Positions 1 through 6,321 of a stretch of 6,978 nt of DNA are shown piece by piece. The position numbers were made by a program, and so were the translations under genes. Every line of letters begins with the position of its first letter. Position 1 is the first letter of the stretch. The notes under the pieces are model-generated. The model saw nothing but the letters and a program-made list of their open reading frames with translations, ran no database searches and had not been told where the DNA came from. The stretch is from Chitinophagaceae bacterium (GTDB lineage: Bacteria; Bacteroidota; Bacteroidia; Chitinophagales; Chitinophagaceae): assembly GCA_019747455.1 (NCBI GenBank), contig JAIEQT010000184.1, positions 1 through 6,978 of the forward strand, read 5' to 3'.

Positions 1-1011
1 GAAATGAGTTTAGAGAACATTCCTTTTGGGCGATATTTTACAGACCATATGTTGGAGGCAGATTACGAAAATGGCGAGTGGAAAAATATTGAAATAAAAC
101 CCTACCAGCCATTATTAATGGAACCTTCACTAGCGGCATTACATTATGGCCAAGCTATTTTTGAGGGTATCAAAGCGTATAAAGATCCGGAAGGGAACGC
201 CTTTATTTTCCGCCCACAGGATAATTTCAGGCGGTTTAATATTTCTGCTGCCAGAATGCAGATGCCCGAAGTGCCCGAAGAAATTTTTATGGAAGGCATG
301 CGTTTGTTGATAGATATGGATAAGAATTGGATTCCTAATATTGCTGATCACTCTTTGTACATACGTCCATTCATGTTTTCATCCGATCCTATTATTGGTG
401 TTAAGCCTTCCGAGACGTATAAATTTATGATCATATTAAGTCCAACCGGACCATACTATGCTACCCCAATGCGTATTTATGTAGAAGAGAAATATACACG
501 TGCGGCCCCCGGCGGTGTTGGGTTTTCAAAGAATGCCGGTAATTATGGTGCCAGTATGCATGCTACGGCATTGGCTCGTGAGCAAGGATATGATCAAGTA
601 TTATGGACAGATGCGTTTGAGCATAAATATTTGCAGGAAGTAGGTACGATGAATGTATTTTTTATCATTGGTAATAAGGCCATTACCCCATCTTTAGAAG
701 AAGGTACTATTTTAGAAGGTGTAACCAGAGATAGTGCCATGACTGTTTTAAGAGAAATGGGTTTTGAAGTGGTAGAAACCAAAATAAGTATCGATGATTT
801 ATTAGATGCACAGCGTGCCGGACTTCTACACGAAGTATTTGGTACCGGAACAGCGGCAACTATTTCTATGATCAAAGAATTAAAGTATAAAGATCATATC
901 ATTCATTTTGATACCGATAAGTGGACTACCGCGCCCGAACTCAAAAAGCGATTGAATGATATCAGATATGGTTTGGTGCCGGATACACATGGATGGATGT
1001 TTAAGATTTAA
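1..1011 (+). CDS. ilvE: Branched-chain amino-acid aminotransferase, probably 5'-partial
   Basis: PLP-dependent cytosolic transaminase that interconverts leucine, isoleucine and valine with their 2-oxo acids using glutamate/2-oxoglutarate; it is the last step of their synthesis and the first of their breakdown. Counting from the ATG at base 4 (335 residues), the sequence shows HYGQAIFEG (47-55), the SKNAGNYG motif whose lysine 176 should bind PLP, EVGTMN (212-217) and the phosphate-binding GTGTAA (280-285), all typical of fold-type IV, BCAT type II enzymes. Relatives that I recall carry about 20 more residues before the NIPFGR segment, and the frame stays open to base 1 (GAA precedes the ATG). 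The true start is therefore probably upstream of the window, although base 4 cannot be excluded. The stop (1009-1011) lies one base from the stop of the convergent gene. Its terminator is probably the hairpin at 1109-1146. No catalytic residue is missing. Family assignment is very safe; the start is not. Confidence 0.95.
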   Translation, partial: EMSLENIPFGRYFTDHMLEADYENGEWKNIEIKPYQPLLMEPSLAALHYGQAIFEGIKAYKDPEGNAFIFRPQDNFRRFNISAARMQMPEVPEEIFMEGMRLLIDMDKNWIPNIADHSLYIRPFMFSSDPIIGVKPSETYKFMIILSPTGPYYATPMRIYVEEKYTRAAPGGVGFSKNAGNYGASMHATALAREQGYDQVLWTDAFEHKYLQEVGTMNVFFIIGNKAITPSLEEGTILEGVTRDSAMTVLREMGFEVVETKISIDDLLDAQRAGLLHEVFGTGTAATISMIKELKYKDHIIHFDTDKWTTAPELKKRLNDIRYGLVPDTHGWMFKI

Positions 1012-1012
1012 T

Positions 1013-4000
1013 TTATTGTTTGAAGAATTGGAGAGATTGATTTGTATCACCACTACTGATTTGTAAAATATATACCCCATTGGGTACATCACTCACCGGT
1101 ATTTTTATTAGCGCTTTTCTTTCTAAGAAAGGCGCTATTGTTTTTATGACAACTCCGTTTGTGTTGATTATTCTTATTTGAGTGGGCTCATTTGTATTTG
1201 TTGATACATGCACCGTTAATTCTTGTTGCACAGGATTTGGATATAGTTTTACAACTAGCGTATGCGTTAACTGTTCGGGTGTTGCCAAAGGAATATTGGC
1301 GGCTATTTCAAATCTTCCCTCTTTTCTGCTCATACTATCTGTGCTTACATAAAAGGTATAGCTACTGTCTTTTTGTAACACCAAAAACTTGTTCAGATAT
1401 CTGTCGTGTATCACTAGTTTATTATCTACTGGAAGGGCTACATTACCAATTCTCAATTGATAGCTACCTATTCCCAGATTGCTCATATTAATAGGTATAA
1501 TGGTATTATTATCTATTTTCCGAGTGTCTACCGCTAAGCTTTTACCATCCGAACTTTTACTGAATACATTATATCCTGATTGGAAAAGTTTTGGCGCATC
1601 CGAAGAATCAAAATTACTTCTGCCATTATCTGCATGAATAAAAGTAAGTCGGTCCTGAAAGCTATTATCCTGCCACAAATCAATACTAAACATATATGTA
1701 TTGTTTTTTTCAATGGTAGCGTTATTACTTGTACGCCAGGTGTTAGTTTTAGCTTCTTCGGTAACCATAAGTGTACTGCTAGTTGGTACAAAAGAGTATA
1801 TAACCAGTGCCTCACCTGTGTTTAAAATATAGGATTGGTCGGATGCGATGCATGTAAAGCCGCCTTGTTTACCCTGCTTGGGATTCCATATCCAGTAATA
1901 TTTTGCTAACCCGTTACCCGGCTGAATATATTGAATATTAATAGGAGAGAGATAAGGGTTACTTGCAACAGCAAACCCACTACTATCTATTTGAAAAATA
2001 GGTATTTGTTGTGTTCCTAAATTCGGATATCCGCTAATGGTATCTTTTTGATACTGATTGGAGGGAGATAGGATACTCCATCCGGCATTAAATTTTGCTA
2101 ATTCTTCGAAAGCAGCTGTATCAACTTTGCTTTCGCTGAGTTTAATTTTTTGTAATAAAAACGAACTAGCGAAATCAGATCTTTTCAATACATTTTCAAA
2201 AGGATTACCTACGAGATATCGTCCAGTATCTTTACCTAACCAACCCGTCTCTAGCATTATTTTACCTTGCATACCTACATTATTGCTGATAGGAGAAAGT
2301 ATGGTTTGATTAGTAAAAATCAGTTTATTATTTGTGTTAAATAAGCCTTTCTCTAGTGTAAGTGAGTGTGTTATTTTGACGAGGCCATTTATACTGGCAC
2401 CATTATTATTGGCAATTACTAATTTCTGAATAACAGATTCTTTTAAATAACGACCATCGATAGTTTGCATTAAATCTCCCTGCATTACCAAACTGCCATT
2501 ACGTAAATCAAGTGAAGTATCTGCAGCTGTGATATTGTTTCTAAGTTTTAATATACCGGTTACATTTAAGGAAGCTTTTTCTGAAATAGTAATTTGATTT
2601 ACAGAAACTGTGGTATTAATTAAAGGCATATTAACAGCAGTAGCGGGGATTAAAATATTAGCCGAATCTGGAGGTAGCGCATTGTTACACCAGTTGGCAG
2701 GGTTGGTCCATAGGCTGTTCACGGTACCCGTCCAGGTGTAACTATTCGATAAGCTGAAAATAATTTTTTTATAGGCCGTATTTATACCATCGGAGATACT
2801 AAAAAGGCAGGTATCTGTAAGATTGCTTTGAGAAGGATTATTAATTATAAATCCATTCGGTAATAGGGTAGTAGTGCTTGCACTGGAATCAAATATGAGT
2901 TTATTAATGGTGTAGTAAACAGGTGCTTTTACAAGTTTCCATTGTAATGGCTCGTTCATCTCTTTATTATTAATTTTTAAAAATGGATCCAGGTTTATGG
3001 AACCGCTGTTATTACAGAAATGAATGATCGTATCAGCGGGCTGTGTGAACTCAGGACTAATGGCATCTATTCTAATTTTTTGAATAGCTGCAGAGCTGAT
3101 TGTGAGGGAGGCCAGATTGCCCGATTCATCTTTTATAGATAAGTTTTTTGCATTAAATGCAGAGGCAATTCTAATACCGTCTTTATCTGTTTCTCCAGGC
3201 TGTACAAGATAATGGAATGCGAGGGTGGTTGTTCCATTCCCGCTTACGAAAGAGATATTTTTTACCTTACTGCCAATGGTAACAGGTATATAAGAAAAGC
3301 CGTTTACTGTATCTAAGAACACGGGTTCATTGAATTGCAATAAAAGTTGTAGTGTATCATTCAGTTGCAGTAAGGTATCCGGGCCATGCGTAAAACTTTG
3401 TTGGATTGGTTTTACTTTATCTATCCATTGCGTATCGATGCTATAAAAGGGAATATTTGATAAGCCAGGAATAAGATTGGTACTATTAGCGATGCCCAAA
3501 CTAATATAACCGGTTCCGGTTCCGGTATATACAGAAGCTGTATAATATTTTCCTGAGCCTTCAATTTTTGTGATAGAGGCATTGGTGATACCGTTTGTTA
3601 TTAAACTAAAATTATTTTTTGTAAGTCCAGTTGTATTGCCACTTAAGCTAACTTGATATTGAATAGTATCTGCATTGGTTGGATTAGTAGCTATAGGTAT
3701 GATTTGTTGTACCGTGTTATTATTCGTTTGTATAAAGCTTCCTTTCAAACTGAAATCATCAATAGCTACGATATCATCGCTACCTGTTTCATCTGCATCT
3801 TCCCACATGAGTAAAATTTGTTCTCCCGGCTTCCAGTCTATACCAGTGATAGTGCCATTTATGAATTGTTTATTTTCAGCAAGATTTCCATTGAGTGTTG
3901 CCGAGCCACTTGTGTTTTGGATGGAGGAAAAACCCAAGGTGCTGGCTTCCATTTTATTAGTTTGATCGATACTGCTGATAGCGCCTGTTTTGTAATAGCA

Positions 4001-4474
4001 TTTCCAAAAATTTTTGTTTGTTGAACCACCTTTGCGCCATTGTTCAGCTGTAAAAGCGATGGCTACCGAATTGATATTACCTCCGGTATTATTGGTTAGA
4101 AGGATGCCAAAGCCATATATACCGGTGCTTGAAGCCAAGCTACCCAGGGCTCTATCGGTACTACTGCTGGTACCTAAACTATAAACACCATGGCCTGTAG
4201 CAGAGCCTGTTGATGGTCCAAAAAAAGCATTGGTGGTGCTTCCTGCATATGCTAAAAACTGCCAGCCGATGATATTGGTGCCATTGATAGGGATACCGGA
4301 TAAGTTATGAGGTCCTTTTCCAGACAGAGAAAAGCTACCCGATAGCGGAAGACCGTCAAAATTTTGGGTGTATAAACTGTCTCTAACGCTGTATGAAACT
4401 GCTGTTACAGATTGGGCGTTCGTGCTAGCGATCGCAAGCAAAATAAAAAAACAAAGCAAATAGGGTACCCGCAT
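1013..4474 (-). CDS. Large exported adhesin-like protein with T9SS type A sorting domain
   Basis: A 1153-residue exported protein of unknown specific role. A signal peptide covers about residues 1-20 (hydrophobic LLCFFILLAIA, then TNA before Gln21). Residues 30-245 resemble an N-terminal beta-sandwich found in Bacteroidota and Verrucomicrobia surface proteins, starting near YTQNFDGLP and ending at AIDDFSLKG (237-245). Residues 258-345 look like a bacterial Ig-like domain (NPTNADTIQYQVSLSG). Residues 350-470 look like a second Ig-like domain (LQFNEPVF, KDESGNLA), and 475-575 like a cadherin/PKD-type module. Residues 579-740 start with WTGTVNSLWTNPANW and continue as short beta-rich segments, a pattern frequent in T9SS cargo. 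Residues about 1071-1153 are the type A sorting domain, with LYPNP (1077-1081) and NGVYIL (1132-1137), which normally directs passage through the outer membrane and then cleavage and surface attachment or release. No enzymatic motif was recognised. The ATG at 4474 directly precedes the signal peptide. Domain boundaries are read by eye and approximate; adhesion is an inference. Confidence 0.9.
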   Translation of the reverse strand: MRVPYLLCFFILLAIASTNAQSVTAVSYSVRDSLYTQNFDGLPLSGSFSLSGKGPHNLSGIPINGTNIIGWQFLAYAGSTTNAFFGPSTGSATGHGVYSLGTSSSTDRALGSLASSTGIYGFGILLTNNTGGNINSVAIAFTAEQWRKGGSTNKNFWKCYYKTGAISSIDQTNKMEASTLGFSSIQNTSGSATLNGNLAENKQFINGTITGIDWKPGEQILLMWEDADETGSDDIVAIDDFSLKGSFIQTNNNTVQQIIPIATNPTNADTIQYQVSLSGNTTGLTKNNFSLITNGITNASITKIEGSGKYYTASVYTGTGTGYISLGIANSTNLIPGLSNIPFYSIDTQWIDKVKPIQQSFTHGPDTLLQLNDTLQLLLQFNEPVFLDTVNGFSYIPVTIGSKVKNISFVSGNGTTTLAFHYLVQPGETDKDGIRIASAFNAKNLSIKDESGNLASLTISSAAIQKIRIDAISPEFTQPADTIIHFCNNSGSINLDPFLKINNKEMNEPLQWKLVKAPVYYTINKLIFDSSASTTTLLPNGFIINNPSQSNLTDTCLFSISDGINTAYKKIIFSLSNSYTWTGTVNSLWTNPANWCNNALPPDSANILIPATAVNMPLINTTVSVNQITISEKASLNVTGILKLRNNITAADTSLDLRNGSLVMQGDLMQTIDGRYLKESVIQKLVIANNNGASINGLVKITHSLTLEKGLFNTNNKLIFTNQTILSPISNNVGMQGKIMLETGWLGKDTGRYLVGNPFENVLKRSDFASSFLLQKIKLSESKVDTAAFEELAKFNAGWSILSPSNQYQKDTISGYPNLGTQQIPIFQIDSSGFAVASNPYLSPINIQYIQPGNGLAKYYWIWNPKQGKQGGFTCIASDQSYILNTGEALVIYSFVPTSSTLMVTEEAKTNTWRTSNNATIEKNNTYMFSIDLWQDNSFQDRLTFIHADNGRSNFDSSDAPKLFQSGYNVFSKSSDGKSLAVDTRKIDNNTIIPINMSNLGIGSYQLRIGNVALPVDNKLVIHDRYLNKFLVLQKDSSYTFYVSTDSMSRKEGRFEIAANIPLATPEQLTHTLVVKLYPNPVQQELTVHVSTNTNEPTQIRIINTNGVVIKTIAPFLERKALIKIPVSDVPNGVYILQISSGDTNQSLQFFKQ
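1109..1146 (+). terminator. Probable intrinsic terminator of ilvE, inside the convergent gene
   Basis: TAGCGC (1109-1114) pairs with GCGCTA (1132-1137). The stem continues inward through one G-T pair (1115/1131) and six more pairs (1116-1121 with 1125-1130), giving 13 pairs around a three-base loop. On the plus strand it is followed by TTGTTTTTAT (1138-1147), a T-rich run suited to intrinsic termination of a transcript coming from ilvE. On the minus strand the sequence after the stem is A-rich, so it should not stop the opposite gene. It lies about 98 bases past the ilvE stop, within codons 1113-1122 of the minus-strand T9SS gene. Structure is seen; function is inferred. Confidence 0.6.
3510..3527. 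repeat. Short hexanucleotide tandem repeat inside the T9SS gene
   Basis: Three consecutive units of CCGGTT, the last one ending in A, encode an alternating Thr-Gly run (about residues 317-322) at the end of the first Ig-like domain. The unit is a multiple of three bases, so a gain or loss would keep the reading frame. With only three units it may simply reflect protein composition. Confidence 0.5.
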
Positions 4475-4603
4475 GGCTCATTTGGCTATGTGGGGTTACA
4501 GCAAACGAAGTAAGTGAATACCTATTCGGAAAATGGAATTTCACCAAAAAAACCGTTATTAAACGGGGTATTTAGCGGAATTAATACTTTTTTTTGCAAA
4601 ACA

Positions 4604-4635
4604 TTTTGGATTGTGCCCCCAAGCTATTACCTTTG
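4604..4635 (+). promoter_or_regulatory. Bacteroidota-type promoter of the rpsL-rpsG operon
   Basis: TTTTG at 4604-4608 is separated by 19 bases from TACCTTTG at 4628-4635. This matches the known Bacteroidota primary sigma-factor consensus (TTG near -33, TAnnTTTG near -7, spacer of about 19-21 bases). Transcription should begin some 5-10 bases after 4635, leaving a leader of about 20 bases before the rpsL ATG at 4662. The position also argues against any longer S12 reading frame starting upstream. Confidence 0.8.
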
Positions 4636-4661
4636 CCGTCCGAAATTTTAAATGGTTTAGA

Positions 4662-5042
4662 ATGCCAACAATACAGCAATTAGTAAGAAAAGGTCGCGAA
4701 ATAATCAGAGCGAAAAGTAAATCAAGAGCTTTGGATGCCTGTCCACAGCGCCGTGGGGTATGTACGCGTGTATATACTACTACGCCTAAAAAACCAAACT
4801 CTGCTTTGCGTAAAGTAGCAAAAGTGCGGTTGACTAACAAAGTGGAAGTAATTGCTTATATCCCCGGAGAAGGCCATAACCTGCAAGAGCACTCGATTGT
4901 ATTAATCCGTGGCGGTCGTGTAAAGGACTTACCGGGTGTACGTTATCATATTGTTCGTGGTAGCTTGGATACGGCAGGTGTTAAGGATCGTAAGAAGAGC
5001 CGTTCTAAGTACGGTACGAAGAAAGAGAAAGCAAAAAAATAA
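4662..5042 (+). CDS. rpsL: 30S ribosomal protein S12
   Basis: S12 (126 residues, usual length about 124) sits at the decoding centre of the small ribosomal subunit and helps control tRNA selection accuracy. The start [11 protein letters not shown] is the family's standard N-terminus. Visible signatures are [21 protein letters not shown] (28-47, split here as [10 protein letters not shown] and [11 protein letters not shown]), [10 protein letters not shown] (69-78) and [13 protein letters not shown] (84-96). Lys43 and Lys88, where substitutions commonly give streptomycin resistance, are both wild type. Asp89, the usual methylthiolation site, is present. The C-terminus is lysine-rich, as expected for rRNA contact. 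A frame open further upstream (from a TTG at 4611) is discounted because it runs through the promoter. There is no Shine-Dalgarno box; the leader is A/T-rich. It is first gene of a two-gene operon with rpsG. Confidence 0.98.
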   Translation: MPTIQQLVRKGREIIRAKSKSRALDACPQRRGVCTRVYTTTPKKPNSALRKVAKVRLTNKVEVIAYIPGEGHNLQEHSIVLIRGGRVKDLPGVRYHIVRGSLDTAGVKDRKKSRSKYGTKKEKAKK

Positions 5043-5052
5043 TTCATAACCC

Positions 5053-5089
5053 GGCTGAGTAAAGTTTTAATACTTGAAGAAGTTCAGCC
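5053..5089 (+). promoter_or_regulatory. Intercistronic inverted repeat between rpsL and rpsG, possible S7 control site
   Basis: GGCTGA (5053-5058) can pair with TCAGCC (5084-5089), and two G-T pairs may extend the stem inward. Inside the loop AAGT (5062-5065) can pair with ACTT (5072-5075). The structure fills most of the 65-base gap between S12 and S7 and ends 18 bases before the rpsG ATG. In E. coli, S7 represses its own translation by binding the S12-S7 intercistronic RNA. Transferring that role here is an inference, since no sequence match to the E. coli site was established. Confidence 0.4.
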
Positions 5090-5107
5090 AACTATAAAAA
5101 TTAAGCA

Positions 5108-5575
5108 ATGCGGAAAGCACAAGCGAAAAAATTACCCTTAGCCCCAGATGGTCGTTTTAACGACAAGTTAGTAACTCGTTTTATTAATAACTTGATGTGG
5201 GATGGTAAAAAAAGTACAGCCATCAATATTTTCTACGATGCAGTGGATAAAGTGAGCAAATCAACAGGAGAAGACGGATATGAAGTTTGGAAGAAAGCTA
5301 TTGCGAATGTAACGCCTGCCGTTGAGGTAAGAAGTCGCAGAATTGGTGGTGCTACTTTCCAGATTCCTTCAGAAGTTCGTCCAGATCGTAAGATCTCTTT
5401 AAGCATGAAATGGTTGATCCGTTATAGCCGCGAGCGTAATGGAAGAACTATGGCAGATAAATTAGCTAATGAAATTATGGCGGCTGCAAAAGGTGAAGGT
5501 GCTGCTTTCAAAAAGAAAGAAGATACACACCGTATGGCTGAAGCTAATAAAGCCTTCTCACACTTTAAGGTATAA
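5108..5575 (+). CDS. rpsG: 30S ribosomal protein S7
   Basis: S7 (155 residues, usual bacterial length about 156) binds the 3' major domain of 16S rRNA, nucleates assembly of the subunit head and contacts E-site tRNA. Signatures seen are the N-terminal MRKAQAKK and LAPDGRFND region (1-19), the [11 protein letters not shown] segment (25-35), [18 protein letters not shown] (77-94), [20 protein letters not shown] (101-120) and the C-terminal [18 protein letters not shown] (136-153). The ATG at 5108 gives the standard N-terminus; the leader is A-rich without a Shine-Dalgarno box. It follows rpsL after 65 bases, probably on one transcript, and is closed by a terminator 17 bases after its stop. In many bacteria fusA follows directly; here it does not. 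Confidence 0.98.
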   Translation: MRKAQAKKLPLAPDGRFNDKLVTRFINNLMWDGKKSTAINIFYDAVDKVSKSTGEDGYEVWKKAIANVTPAVEVRSRRIGGATFQIPSEVRPDRKISLSMKWLIRYSRERNGRTMADKLANEIMAAAKGEGAAFKKKEDTHRMAEANKAFSHFKV

Positions 5576-5592
5576 GGTAACAATACTATTTG

Positions 5593-5627
5593 AAAGCCAC
5601 ATCTGTACAGATGTGGCTTTTATGTTT
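5593..5627 (+). terminator. Intrinsic terminator of the rpsL-rpsG operon
   Basis: Bases 5593-5620 are a perfect 28-base palindrome. It would fold as a 12-pair stem (arms AAAGCCACATCT and AGATGTGGCTTT) with a GTAC loop. A T-rich stretch (TTTTATGTTTT, including the stem end) follows on the plus strand. It begins 17 bases after the rpsG stop, the expected place for a terminator that separates the ribosomal operon from the tetR gene. Confidence 0.85.
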
Positions 5628-5668
5628 TAAATAACCCTATATTCGGAAAAATTAGGAAAAAATATTTT

Positions 5669-5686
5669 TTACTTATTAGTAAGTAA
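5669..5686. promoter_or_regulatory. Probable TetR operator 1, upstream of the regulator gene
   Basis: TTACTTATTAGTAAGTAA has arms TTACTTA and TAAGTAA around a four-base centre, so 16 of 18 positions are symmetric. An identical 18-mer lies at 6291-6308. It ends 11 bases before the ATG of the TetR-type gene, where a bound dimer would block transcription start or early elongation. Size and symmetry suit a TetR-family operator. Autoregulation is inferred. Confidence 0.75.
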
Positions 5687-5697
5687 GTATTATATTT

Positions 5698-6270
5698 ATG
5701 TCTGCAAAAACTACAGATACGAAACAGGAAATACTTTCCATTGCGCGTAACCTGATGAAGAAGGTGGGTTATAATGCTTTTAGCTACAGCGATATCTCGA
5801 AGCAGCTAAACATTAAGAATGCGGCCGTGCATTATCATTATCCCACCAAGGAAGATCTGTTAGCAGATATTGTGAACACGTATATTGAGGATTATAAAAA
5901 GTTGGAATCCGGCTTATCGAGTTCAGCGATGAAAGCCATTGATAAGATCAGTGTTTTTGCGGATCGGTATGCACATTTGATAGAAATTCAAAGTATATGT
6001 ATCATTGGTTCTGTTGCTTCCGATTTCTATACCCTGCCCGAAGCTGTTAAAGCTAAAGTAGTACTGCTTACCAATTTGGTATTAGGAATGGTTGCCAATG
6101 TGTTGGAAAAGGGAAGAGCCAATGGTGAACTTTTCTTTGAAGAAGATGCCCGTACGAAAGCCCTATTAATCATGACTAATCTGGCTGCGGGGGTACAATT
6201 AGCCAGAATTACTGGTAAAAAAGATTTTGAGCGTATTAGAACGGCTTTATTGAAACAACTTAAACAGTAA
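5698..6270 (+). CDS. TetR/AcrR-family transcriptional regulator
   Basis: A 190-residue protein of normal length for this family of ligand-responsive, dimeric DNA-binding repressors acting in the cytoplasm. Residues about 8-55 form the N-terminal helix-turn-helix domain (EILSIARNLMKKVGYNAFSY, then SDISKQLNIKNAAVHYHYPTK split across 30-50), with the conserved HYHYPTKEDLL at the recognition helix and the start of helix 4. Residues 75-190 are the helical ligand-binding and dimerisation domain. The segment QSICIIGSVASDFYTLPEAV (98-117) resembles the C-L-x-G stretch of TetR subfamilies I recall around AcuR- and NemR-like regulators, with a single cysteine at 101. The ligand cannot be told from sequence. 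The ATG at 5698 is the only start that keeps the whole HTH; identical near-palindromes lie just before this gene and before the next one. It probably represses itself and the downstream exported-protein gene. Confidence 0.93.
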   Translation: MSAKTTDTKQEILSIARNLMKKVGYNAFSYSDISKQLNIKNAAVHYHYPTKEDLLADIVNTYIEDYKKLESGLSSSAMKAIDKISVFADRYAHLIEIQSICIIGSVASDFYTLPEAVKAKVVLLTNLVLGMVANVLEKGRANGELFFEEDARTKALLIMTNLAAGVQLARITGKKDFERIRTALLKQLKQ

Positions 6271-6290
6271 ATTTTTTTTAATCATAAAAC

Positions 6291-6308
6291 TTACTTATTA
6301 GTAAGTAA
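6291..6308. promoter_or_regulatory. Probable TetR operator 2, upstream of the exported-protein gene
   Basis: A second exact copy of TTACTTATTAGTAAGTAA, in the 51-base gap between the regulator gene and the gene at 6322. It ends 13 bases before that ATG, nearly the same spacing as copy 1 to the tetR start (11 bases). The matching positions relative to two start codons argue for a functional operator rather than a chance repeat. Confidence 0.75.
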
Positions 6309-6321
6309 AAAAACAATCATC

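Noticed and set aside
139..875. Minus-strand open frames opposite ilvE.
   Set aside because: They are out-of-frame shadows of a strongly conserved enzyme gene, with low-complexity unconvincing translations.
1192..4024. Several open frames of 68-99 codons on the plus strand within the T9SS gene.
   Set aside because: They lie wholly opposite a well-supported coding frame, show no recognisable protein features and have no promoter or leader of their own.
4502..4509. TTCGTTTG on the minus strand, one base off the TAnnTTTG box, as promoter of the T9SS gene.
   Set aside because: No TTG-type -33 box is found 19-21 bases further upstream on that strand, so the promoter of this gene stays unassigned.
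4553..4566. Short inverted repeat CCGTT-ATTA-AACGG in the divergent intergenic region.
   Set aside because: Five-base arms in AT-rich sequence are expected by chance; there is no second copy or T-run to give it a role.
4611..4661. A 17-codon N-terminal extension of S12 starting from TTG at 4611.
   Set aside because: It runs through the -7 promoter element at 4628-4635, and [11 protein letters not shown] at 4662 is the family's normal N-terminus.
4559..4840. A 93-codon minus-strand frame across the rpsL promoter and 5' coding region.
   Set aside because: It is opposite a ribosomal protein gene and its promoter; the translation has no recognisable features.
5638..5670. TATATTCG (5638) and TATTTTTT (5663) as -7 boxes for tetR.
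   Set aside because: Each is one base off consensus and neither has a good -33 box at proper spacing. The second would sit well next to operator 1 but is too weak to call.
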